Below, one piece after another: positions 32,236 to 44,464 of a DNA stretch of 64,000 nucleotides. Both the position numbers and the translations under genes were made by a program. Under the pieces are notes generated by a model, which made no database searches, had not been told where the DNA came from, and saw nothing but the letters and a program-made list of their open reading frames with translations. Position 1 is the stretch's first letter, and each line of letters starts with the position of its first letter. Source of the stretch: Melitaea cinxia (lineage: Eukaryota > Arthropoda > Insecta > Lepidoptera > Nymphalidae). The stretch is from NCBI RefSeq assembly GCF_905220565.1, contig NC_059418.1:11488941-11552940 (forward strand). Reading direction: 5' to 3'.

Positions 32236-35200
32236 ATGGAGGACCTATGTACAGCTTGTTTGTGCTCAGGACGGATCTTATTCAAAATTGAAGGGACAGA
32301 AATTCAAGAACTTTATGTTCAAATATTAAGTGAAATTTCTGTAAGTGAATTGTATTATTATAAATAAATAAAAAACTGTTACAATGGTAGTATTTTGTTT
32401 AAATTATATAATTATTTAGTTAAAAAAGGTCTATATTTATCGATCTATAACTTAGTGTTAAAAATGTTCCATTTTATATTAATTGTATTATTTTAGTTGT
32501 TATTAATAAATTTATTAAATGAAGTGTTTCAAATTAAAAAGTTCACTTAAAAAAATTCGACATTTTTGAACCGACTTCAAAAAAAGGAGGAGGTTACTCA
32601 ATTCGACCGTATATATATATATTTTTTTATGTATGTTCTGGGATAACTCCGTCGTTTATGAACCGATTTTGATAATTCTTTTTTTGTTGGAAAGGAGATA
32701 TCCCTGGTTTGGTACCATGATGAGAAAACCAGGATCTGATGATGGGATCCAAGAGAAATCAAGAGAAATGTTTACCGATTTTTAATTTAATCGAAAGCCG
32801 ATGTTTATCATTTGGTCACATTTAAATTTCATCGAGATCTGATTACAACTTTTGGAGTAATCTTTGATAATGTGTATTTACTTGATTATTTTTTTTCTCT
32901 ACCTACGTTGTATTACTTGTCGATATAATTTAAGTCGGTTTTTCTTCATTTGCCTGTAAACTCAATTATCTAATTAGAACATGAGCGTAATTACCTAACA
33001 ATAATTTTTTCTTTAAACATTTTTAAATATCATATCAAAAATCGACCGTTCCAGCTGGGATCGAATCTGCATCTCCAACTGACCGTGTCGGTGCTCTAGC
33101 CAATTAAGCTATAAAATGATATACCTGCTAGATCGAAATTTTTGATATGATGATTTTATATTCAGTTCTATGCGACCGCGGCGTCTTCTATGAGTTGATT
33201 CTTTATGAGTGAGTTCTTTTACAGAAACCCGTACTCGTCGGAGATACGGGTTCGATCCCCACTGAAATGATCGATTTTCGATATTTTATATATGATAATT
33301 AAAAATGTTTAGAATTCCCTAATATGTGGGTAACAAAAAAACAAATAATAGAATTTTTATTTTATTTTTATAGTTTATAATTACGATATAAAATACATTA
33401 TCAGTTTTATTTAGTTTTCATTTTTTTTTTTCGTCTATTATTTTAAATCTTATTAAAGATAATCGCTTTAGCCTGTAATATCCCACTACTGGGCATAGGC
33501 CTCTTTCCCCATGTAGGAGAAGGATCAGAGCTTAATCCACCACGCTGCTCCAATGCGGGTTGGCGGATATATTCCCTACTATGAGTAACGATCGCTATCA
33601 GGTGTACATTATAACAACCGGGACCGATGGCTTAACGTGCTCTCCGAGGCACGGAGGGGAGACCCACAAGGACTGCACACCACCCAGACTACGGCAAACA
33701 CCTGTATGGCCAATACAAATGTTTGTCATGTGCAAAAGATAATCATTTTTAAAGTATGCTTAATTTTTATTAAGTCAAAAGTTTGTATTTGAGGAACTCT
33801 GACACTATTTGAGGGCTGCTGAGTGTGAGATGCTTATTTTGTTTCACTGTTGTGTTTGATTGTTTACATTTTTATTTGTGCGATTGGCTACTTGGCCGTG
33901 AGCAGATATGGCATTAGTCAATCTTGTTTAGGGTGTCACTGGGAATCTAAAATGAATGGTTTTATATAGATTTCAGAAGGAACTATGTCCATCTCTGTAC
34001 GTGTCTGTTGGGAGTGCAAGGCTCTGCTTTGTAGATTTATGAAGTTCAAGAAACGAGCGCAGCGGAGTTACAGGGAACTTTTAGAATATGTGAGTATCAT
34101 TATTTAGTAAATTATGTACTACTGTTTTATGAAGGCAAGGCACGGTAGGCAATATCCTGCTCATAATATGGAGCGGCCCGACTTAGGCCACCTTACAGAA
34201 GATCATAGCTAAATAACACTGCTATCATGTAGTCTTGTTTTCTTTTGTAAAGTAGAAAGTTCTTGGGGAGGGTAGGGTGTAGGGTCGGTAATATTCTGGC
34301 TACCAAGCTAGATATAAGTATAGTATTATAAGGAGATAATAAAAAAAAAAAAACAGAAATTGTACCATACATTAGAATAAGAACCGGTCGGTGGACTCAC
34401 GTCTCTTTTGGAGACATTAATAACATAGTCTAACTTGAATAGCGATGTTGCTGAGTAACGCCTACCTTGAAAAAAAAAAAAAAATAAAAATAATAATTGC
34501 ATGTTTTTAGAATAAAAAAGGACATGGGTTCATAAGCCCGTGGATGTATATCACTTGTAAAAAAAAAAAAAAATCTGGCTACCTGTTGTTACAGGTATCC
34601 ATAAACTACAGTGTCCACTTACGTACTGATAGAACATATCCTTGTTTGTCACTGCTATTTGATATAATTTACAGATGTAAGTTTTTCAATTCCAGAATGC
34701 CTCAAGCGTAAAACCAGTACTAGAGAAGTTACCGAGCCTTCAAACCCACTCGGTGCACAGCAGTAACTACCCAGAGCTAGAAGTGAAGTTAGAATACGAC
34801 GGTTTAGATATCAAAGAGGAGCTATCAGATGGGGAGACTCATTACGAACCCGAGAACTTCGCCTACGAGCTGGTGGTAGAGGATATTGGTAGTAAGAAGA
34901 AAGGAGAAGAAAATAAGAAGGTACTAGCATTGTCCTGCGGCTTGACCCGTGTAAATTTGAGTGATACTAAACTATAATATAGCCTATAGCCTTCAGTAAA
35001 TGAACTGTCCAACAGTAAAAGAGTTTTTCGGTTTCCAAACGCATTAGTTCCTTAATTGACTAAACAAACTCTTCGCTTCAGCCTGTAATATCCCACTACT
35101 GGGCATAGGCCTCTTTTCCCATTTAGGAGAAGGATCAGACCTTGTACGGGTCAACGCACATTGAGCAATATGATTGTTTTGCTAATTAGTAACCTCTTTA

Positions 35201-38200
35201 ATTTAGCTGATTTATTACGAAATTGTTATTTTTCTTATGCAGATTTCTAATGAAATTGATATTTGTTTGCTACGAATGACGTCAAATGACGTCTGTACTT
35301 CTGCCTATATATACTCAAAATAATCTTAATAAATGTGTGTTAGATCGACTTTCATTGGGTTTGGTTTACCTCATAACCTTCCCTCACATGTCATCTCTCA
35401 CTCAACCATAGACTGTACCAAACAGACCTTAATCTACCACGCTGCTCCAATGCGGGTTGGCGGATATATTCCCTACTATGAGTAACGATCGCTATCAGGT
35501 GTACATGATAACAACCGGGACCGACGGCTTAACGTGCTCTCCGAGGCTCGGTGGGGAGCAACAGCAAACAGCCAGACCACGGCAAACACCTGTATGGCCA
35601 ATACAAATGTTTGTCATGTGGAGGGATCATGCGGGGATCGAACCAGCAACCGCCAGCGCAACAGGTTACAATCCATGGCTGTGACCGTTGCGCCAACGCG
35701 GCGTCAACACAACAAATTCTTAAGCTTTATAATATATGTATAGTTAAGTTTTTTTATGGTCTGGGCGTGTGTCCCCGGACAGTACATAAAGTTATCGGTC
35801 CCAGTGACCAGCCCAGTCATCTATTCCTAAAGCAACACATACATAAAATGTCTACCCCAAGCAGGATACGAATCTACGATGTTTAGACAATCAAAAGTAC
35901 CACTATACTGGAACAGACATCAACAGTACTTCCAATGAAATATAATTCTTTACAGACAACAAAAAAGAAGTCAAAGCAGAAGGTGAAATTAAAAAAGAAG
36001 AAGTTAGAAGTTAAAAGTGTATCAAAAGAGAGTGACTTGGAAACGGAGTGCCTTGAAAGTGAGATAAGCGATAAGTTCAAATGTGATGAGTGTAGCGCGG
36101 TGTTCGGAGACAAGGCTGAATTGAAGCAACACGTGGAAGTCGAGCACACAGTTCCTGTACAGGTATGTCTCACAGAAATATTGTTTGTGTAACACTAATA
36201 TAAGTTTAATCAAATAAGGCTTTTATTATGATAAAATTATACAAATTAAAAGTATGTTAAATGTAGTAGTTATTGCTAAATAAAACCGTACGCATGCGAA
36301 AATAAATCAATATTTGAGAAGAGACATGTCGTGTGGAGTGAGTTAATTTTGTTTTGAGTGAGCTGATGTCATGTTGAGTGAGCTGGCGTTGTTTTGAGTT
36401 AGTTGATGTCGTGTTGAGTGAGCTGATGTTGTGTTGAGTAAGCTAATGTTGTTTTGAGTGAGCTGATGTTGTTTTGAGTGAGCTGATGTTGTGTTGAGTA
36501 AGCTAATGTTGTTTTGAGTGAGCTGATATTGTTTTGAGTGAGCGGATATTGTGTTGAGTAAGCTGATGTCATGTTTAATGAGCTAATGTCGTTATGAGTT
36601 AGCTGGTGTTGTTTTGAGTGAGCTGGTATCGTTTTGAGTAAGCTGATGTCGTGTTGAGTGAGCTGATATTGTTTTGAGTGAGCTGATGTGTTGAGTGAGC
36701 TGATGTCGTGTTCTGAGCGGACATCACGTTGAGTGACTTAGGTAATTGTTATGAGGTATGTTGATGTGTTGAGTGAGCTGATGTCGTGTTCTGAGCTGAT
36801 ATCATGTTGAGTGACTTAGGTAATTGTTATGAGGTATGTTTACATGGTAATTGATTGGTTTTATAGGGTAAAAATGTTCAATAATCTCGTGTAACGTCAT
36901 CCACGTTACACAAATTATATAACCCTCCAGGAGCCTGTGATGAACGGAAGTCTACCTCGCAGTCGAGAGCAGTTACCGGAGAGGCCTCAGTGCGTTGAGT
37001 GCGGGAAGATCTTCAGTTCACGGAAGACATACAGATACCACCTCAAGTGAGTGTCGTATACTAAGTTAACTTATTATTCTTCTCAGCAGAACTTGGGTTG
37101 TTCATATTATTGTTTATTGTGTTTGCTAAAGCAAGGATAAGGAAGGGATCTTCGCACATGACATGACAAATATTTGCATTACATAGATAACTGTCATTGT
37201 GGGTGTTTGTATGTGTGTGTTTTACACGGTAGTAAAATAACTACCAACCCCTCTCTTCCCGTGAGTATCGTAAGAGGCGACTAAGCATTAGAGGTGACTA
37301 AGGAATAACACAGTTCCTCTACCACTATGGAACTTAAAAAGTCGACCGATGGCGGGATAGTCATCCAACTGCTGGCTTTGAAATACACAGGCCGAAGACG
37401 GGCAGCAGCGTCTTCGGTGCGACAAAGCCAGGTTGTGGTCACCAACCCGCCTACTCAGCGCGGTGACTATGGGCAACACACATGACTTCACGCCATTTTT
37501 GGCGCGAACTTGTGGATCCTATGTCCAGCAGTGGACTGCGATAGGCTGAAGTGTTGATGAAAATAACAATTTTGTTTCAGTGTTCTACATAAAGGCCAGA
37601 ACAGATACCCTTGCCCGAGGTGTGGTAAAGTTTATCAATGGAAATCGAACCTCGGACGGCATATGAGGAGTCACAAGGTATTAATAATTTTAATTTATTT
37701 GTACTAGTACTAGTTGCATAAAAAAATAAATTAAAATTAATTTATTTTGTTTATATAATGTAATTTATATTATCTATAACCATCCAACTGCTGGCTTTGA
37801 AATACACAGTTTGAAGACGGGCAGCAGCGTCTTCGGTGCGACAAAGCCAGCCCTGCGGTCACCGACCCGCCTGCCCAGAGTGGTGACTATGGGCAAAACA
37901 CATGAGTTCACGTTATTTTTGGCGTAAACTTGTGGAGGCCTATGTCCAGCAGTGGATTGTTTAGGCTGTAATGATGATTATCTATAACCACCCCATGCTT
38001 TTGTGCGTGTAACAACCCGGTTTGCGGGATGAATATTTGTATTTATACTAATATTCCTTTTTTGTTTGGATGTCTGTCCTTTTGGATCTCCCCACAGTGT
38101 TTTGGAGAGCACGTTAAGCCATCGGTCCCGATTGTTATTATATACCCTTAATAGCGATCGTTTATCATAGTAGGGAATATATTATATAGGAGCAGCGTGG

Positions 38201-41200
38201 TAGATTAAGCTCTGATCCTTCTCCTATATGGAGAAAGAGGACTTAGTCCAACAGTGGGATTTCACAGGCTGAATGTATGCATGCTGCCTGTGCTTAAGAA
38301 AGATCTGTCACAGGTTACACTGTCATTTATTCGTTGTGTATGATAAGTAAGTTAAAAGTTTTATAAATAAATATAACATACACACACGGTCGTCTGTTTC
38401 TATTATAAGCAACTTAATACTTGAGATACAGGTAACAGCCGACTGTTACTTTAATAATATATAAATATATAAATACACAGTTATAAAACCCAGATTCAGT
38501 CGGGAATCGAATCTGCAACCCGCGGAACTTGTTTGTGTTTGAAAAGGAAACCAATTGAAAGCGATTGCATTCCTAAGTGTGCCACTACAGGCGCGCGACA
38601 GCGGCGAGCTGCACTGCCGCGCGTGCGACAAGCGGTTCGCGTCCGTGGCGACGTACCGCCAGCACCTGCGCGTGTCGCGGCGGCACGTCGCCGAGACCGA
38701 CTTCACGTGAGCACTGCGGCACTCTGCCACTACAGGCGACAAGCGGTTCGCGTCCGTGGCGACGTACCGCCAGCACCTGCGCGTGTCGCGGCGGCACGTC
38801 GCCGAGACCGACTTCACGTGAGCACTGCGGCACTTTGCCACTACAGGCGACAAGCGGTTCGCGTCCGTGGCGACGTACCGCCAGCACCTGCGCGTGTCGA
38901 GGCGGCACGTCGCCGAGACCGACTTCACGTGAGCACTGCGGCACTTTGCCACTACAGGCGACAAGCGGTTCGCGTCCGTGGCGACGTACCGCCAGCACCT
39001 GCGCGTGTCGAGGCGGCACGTCGCCGAGACCGACTTCACGTGAGCACTGCGGCACTTTGCCACTACAGGCGACAAGCGGTTCGCGTCCGTGGCGACGTAC
39101 CGCCAGCACCTGCGCGTGTCGCGGCGGCACGTCGCCGAGACCGACTTCACGTGAGCACTGCGGCACTTTGCCACTACAGGCGACAAGCGGTTCGCGTCCG
39201 TGGCGACGTACCGCCAGCACCTGCGCGTGTCGAGGCGGCACGTCGCCGAGACCGACTTCACGTGAGCACTGCGGCACTTTGCCACTACAGGCGACAAGCG
39301 GTTCGCGTCCGTGGCGACGTACCGCCAGCACCTGCGCGTGTCGAGGCGGCACGTCGCCGAGACCGACTTCACGTGAGCACTGCGGCACTTTGCCACTACA
39401 GGCGACAAGCGGTTCGCGTCCGTGGCGACGTACCGCCAGCACCTGCGCGTGTCGAGGCGGCACGTCGCCGAGACCGACTTCACGTGAGCACTGCGGCACT
39501 TTGCCACTACAGGCGACAAGCGGTTCGCGTCCGTGGCGACGTACCGCCAGCACCTGCGCGTGTCGCGGCGGCACGTCGCCGAGACCGACTTCACGTGAGC
39601 ACTGCGGCACTTTGCCACTACAGGCGACAAGCGGTTCGCGTCCGTGGCGACGTACCGCCAGCACCTGCGCGTGTCGAGGCGGCACGTCGCCGAGACCGAC
39701 TTCACGTGAGCACTGCGGCACTTTGCCACTACAGGCGACAAGCGGTTCGCGTCCGTGGCGACGTACCGCCAGCACCTGCGCGTGTCGAGGCGGCACGTCG
39801 CCGAGACCGACTTCACGTGAGCACTGCGGCACTTTGCCACTACAGGCGACAAGCGGTTCGCGTCCGTGGCGACGTACCGCCAGCACCTGCGCGTGTCGCG
39901 GCGGCACGTCGCCGAGACCGACTTCACGTGAGCACTGCGGCACTTTGCCACTACAGGCGACAAGCGGTTCGCGTCCGTGGCGACGTACCGCCAGCACCTG
40001 CGCGTGTCGAGGCGGCACGTCGCCGAGACCGACTTCACGTGAGCACTGCGGCACTTTGCCACTACAGGCGACAAGCGGTTCGCGTCCGTGGCGACGTACC
40101 GCCAGCACCTGCGCGTGTCGAGGCGGCACGTCGCCGAGACCGACTTCACGTGAGCACTGCGGCACTTTGCCACTACAGGCGACAAGCGGTTCGCGTCCGT
40201 GGCGACGTACCGCCAGCACCTGCGCGTGTCGAGGCGGCACGTCGCCGAGACCGACTTCACGTGAGCACTGCGGCACTTTGCCACTACAGGCGACAAGCGG
40301 TTCGCGTCCGTGGCGACGTACCGCCAGCACCTGCGCGTGTCGAGGCGGCACGTCGCCGAGACCGACTTCACGTGAGCACTGCGGCACTTTGCCACTACAG
40401 GCGACAAGCGGTTCGCGTCCGTGGCGACGTACCGCCAGCACCTGCGCGTGTCGAGGCGGCACGTCGCCGAGACCGACTTCACGTGAGCACTGCGGCACTT
40501 TGCCACTACAGGCGACAAGCGGTTCGCGTCCGTGGCGACGTACCGCCAGCACCTGCGCGTGTCGAGGCGGCACGTCGCCGAGACCGACTTCACGTGAGCA
40601 CTGCGGCACTTTGCCACTACAGGCGACAAGCGGTTCGCGTCCGTGGCGACGTACCGCCAGCACCTGCGCGTGTCGAGGCGGCACGTCGCCGAGACCGACT
40701 TCACGTGAGCACTGCGGCACTTTGCCACTACAGGCGACAAGCGGTTCGCGTCCGTGGCGACGTACCGCCAGCACCTGCGCGTGTCGAGGCGGCACGTCGC
40801 CGAGACCGACTTCACGTGAGCACTGCGGCACTTTGCCACTACAGGCGACAAGCGGTTCGCGTCCGTGGCGACGTACCGCCAGCACCTGCGCGTGTCGAGG
40901 CGGCACGTCGCCGAGACCGACTTCACGTGAGCACTGCGGCACTTTGCCACTACAGGCGACAAGCGGTTCGCGTCCGTGGCGACGTACCGCCAGCACCTGC
41001 GCGTGTCGAGGCGGCACGTCGCCGAGACCGACTTCACGTGAGCACTGCGGCACTTTGCCACTACAGGCGACAAGCGGTTCGCGTCCGTGGCGACGTACCG
41101 CCAGCACCTGCGCGTGTCGAGGCGGCACGTCGCCGAGACCGACTTCACGTGAGCACTGCGGCACTTTGCCACTACAGGCGACAAGCGGTTCGCGTCCGTG

Positions 41201-44200
41201 GCGACGTACCGCCAGCACCTGCGCGTGTCGAGGCGGCACGTCGCCGAGACCGACTTCACGTGAGCACTGCGGCACTTTGCCACTACAGGCGACAAGCGGT
41301 TCGCGTCCGTGGCGACGTACCGCCAGCACCTGCGCGTGTCGAGGCGGCACGTCGCCGAGACCGACTTCACGTGAGCACTGCGGCACTTTGCCACTACAGG
41401 CGACAAGCGGTTCGCGTCCGTGGCGACGTACCGCCAGCACCTGCGCGTGTCGAGGCGGCACGTCGCCGAGACCGACTTCACGTGAGCACTGCGGCACTTT
41501 GCCACTACAGGCGACAAGCGGTTCGCGTCCGTGGCGACGTACCGCCAGCACCTGCGCGTGTCGAGGCGGCACGTCGCCGAGACCGACTTCACGTGAGCAC
41601 TGCGGCACTTTGCCACTACAGGCGACAAGCGGTTCGCGTCCGTGGCGACGTACCGCCAGCACCTGCGCGTGTCGAGGCGGCACGTCGCCGAGACCGACTT
41701 CACGTGAGCACTGCGGCACTTTGCCACTACAGGCGACAAGCGGTTCGCGTCCGTGGCGACGTACCGCCAGCACCTGCGCGTGTCGAGGCGGCACGTCGCC
41801 GAGACCGACTTCACGTGAGCACTGCGGCACTTTGCCACTACAGGCGACAAGCGGTTCGCGTCCGTGGCGACGTACCGCCAGCACCTGCGCGTGTCGAGGC
41901 GGCACGTCGCCGAGACCGACTTCACGTGAGCACTGCGGCACTTTGCCACTACAGGCGACAAGCGGTTCGCGTCCGTGGCGACGTACCGCCAGCACCTGCG
42001 CGTGTCGAGGCGGCACGTCGCCGAGACCGACTTCACGTGAGCACTGCGGCACTTTGCCACTACAGGCGACAAGCGGTTCGCGTCCGTGGCGACGTACCGC
42101 CAGCACCTGCGCGTGTCGAGGCGGCACGTCGCCGAGACCGACTTCACGTGAGCACTGCGGCACTTTGCCACTACAGGCGACAAGCGGTTCGCGTCCGTGG
42201 CGACGTACCGCCAGCACCTGCGCGTGTCGAGGCGGCACGTCGCCGAGACCGACTTCACGTGAGCACTGCGGCACTTTGCCACTACAGGCGACAAGCGGTT
42301 CGCGTCCGTGGCGACGTACCGCCAGCACCTGCGCGTGTCGAGGCGGCACGTCGCCGAGACCGACTTCACGTGAGCACTGCGGCACTTTGCCACTACAGGC
42401 GACAAGCGGTTCGCGTCCGTGGCGACGTACCGCCAGCACCTGCGCGTGTCGAGGCGGCACGTCGCCGAGACCGACTTCACGTGAGCACTGCGGCACTTTG
42501 CCACTACAGGCGACAAGCGGTTCGCGTCCGTGGCGACGTACCGCCAGCACCTGCGCGTGTCGAGGCGGCACGTCGCCGAGACCGACTTCACGTGAGCACT
42601 GCGGCACTTTGCCACTACAGGCGACAAGCGGTTCGCGTCCGTGGCGACGTACCGCCAGCACCTGCGCGTGTCGAGGTGGCACGTCGCCGAGACCGACTTC
42701 ACGTGAGCACTGCGGCACTTTGCCACTACAGGCGACAAGCGGTTCGCGTCCGTGGCGACGTACCGCCAGCACCTGCGCGTGTCGAGGCGGCACGTCGCCG
42801 AGACCGACTTCACGTGAGCACTGCGGCACTTTGCCACTACAGGCGACAAGCGGTTCGCGTCCGTGGCGACGTACCGCCAGCACCTGCGCGTGTCGAGGCG
42901 GCACGTCGCCGAGACCGACTTCACGTGAGCACTGCGGCACTTTGCCACTACAGGCGACAAGCGGTTCGCGTCCGTGGCGACGTACCGCCAGCACCTGCGC
43001 GTGTCGAGGCGGCACGTCGCCGAGACCGACTTCACGTGAGCACTGCGGCACTTTGCCACTACAGGCGACAAGCGGTTCGCGTCCGTGGCGACGTACCGCC
43101 AGCACCTGCGCGTGTCGAGGCGGCACGTCGCCGAGACCGACTTCACGTGAGCACTGCGGCACTTTGCCACTACAGGCGACAAGCGGTTCGCGTCCGTGGC
43201 GACGTACCGCCAGCACCTGCGCGTGTCGAGGCGGCACGTCGCCGAGACCGACTTCACGTGAGCACTGCGGCACTTTGCCACTACAGGCGACAAGCGGTTC
43301 GCGTCCGTGGCGACGTACCGCCAGCACCTGCGCGTGTCGAGGCGGCACGTCGCCGAGACCGACTTCACGTGAGCACTGCGGCACTCTGCAGCGCCACACA
43401 CCGCACTTACTCCACACTTACTCCGCACTTCCTCCACACTTACACCAAACTTACTCCACACTTACACCACACTTACACCACACTTACTCCGCACTTACGC
43501 CACACTTACTCCACACTTACGCCACACTTAACACTTCACTTACACCACACTTACTCCACACTTACGCCATACTTACGCCACACTTACTCCACACTACACT
43601 TACACCACACTTACTCCACACTACACTTACGCCTCACTTACGCCACACTATACCACTCTAAAGTGCTCAATGTTCGACATCGCTGCAAAAGGATATAGCC
43701 TTATAGATATGTCGGTTGATTGCTCTGCCAATTTCCTACAATTTCCTTTATACAAAACTTAATAAAATACTAGTACACTTAATATCTATTATTCCAATGT
43801 TATACGTCAAGATACATAACACTCAACAATACACTATACCACTTTAAACCGCTCTTCAATACATTATACCACTCCACGACAGTCTACAATACACTATACC
43901 ACTCTACAACACTCTACAATACATTATACCACTCTACAACACTCTACAATACATTATACCACTCTACAACGCTTTACAATACACTATACCACTATCTATT
44001 TTTTGTGTACCTACGTTGTATTATACTGCATAACTTTTCACTGGGTTTACCGATTTTAATGATTCTTGTATTAGTTGATGATTCTTGTATCATTTAAATT
44101 TTATTGAGATTTGATAACTACTTTTTTAAGTAATGTTCGATAGCAAATATTTACTTGACTAATTTTTTTGTCTACTTAAGTTGTATTACTTGTCGATGTA

Positions 44201-44375
44201 ATTGAAGTCGGTTTTTTTTTGTTTGCGAACACAATTATATATTTCAGGTTTATGTGCAACGAGTGCGGCAAGAAGTTCGTGAACAAGACACGCCTGCGGG
44301 ACCACATCGACTGGGAACACCTCCATAAGATCAAGTTCCGCTGCCAGCTCTGCGATAAGGTCTGACAGACACACA

Positions 44376-44464
<89 letters not shown>

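Noticed and set aside
37288..37491. Repeated peptide with LALSHRRRCCPSSACVFQSQ, also near 53223, 53840 and 62065
   Set aside because: Translation of interspersed repeat E, not a conserved protein.
38736..43391. A protein with about 43 real tandem zinc fingers
   Set aside because: Each copy has lost the first Cys and is frame-shifted relative to exon 7, and the 29-nt gaps are too short for normal introns.
38446..43698. Giant open reading frames of 1610-1721 codons on both strands
   Set aside because: They arise because a 111-bp unit (37 codons) without stops is repeated 42 times. The encoded peptides resemble no fold, and the real finger frame ends at the intronic gtga.
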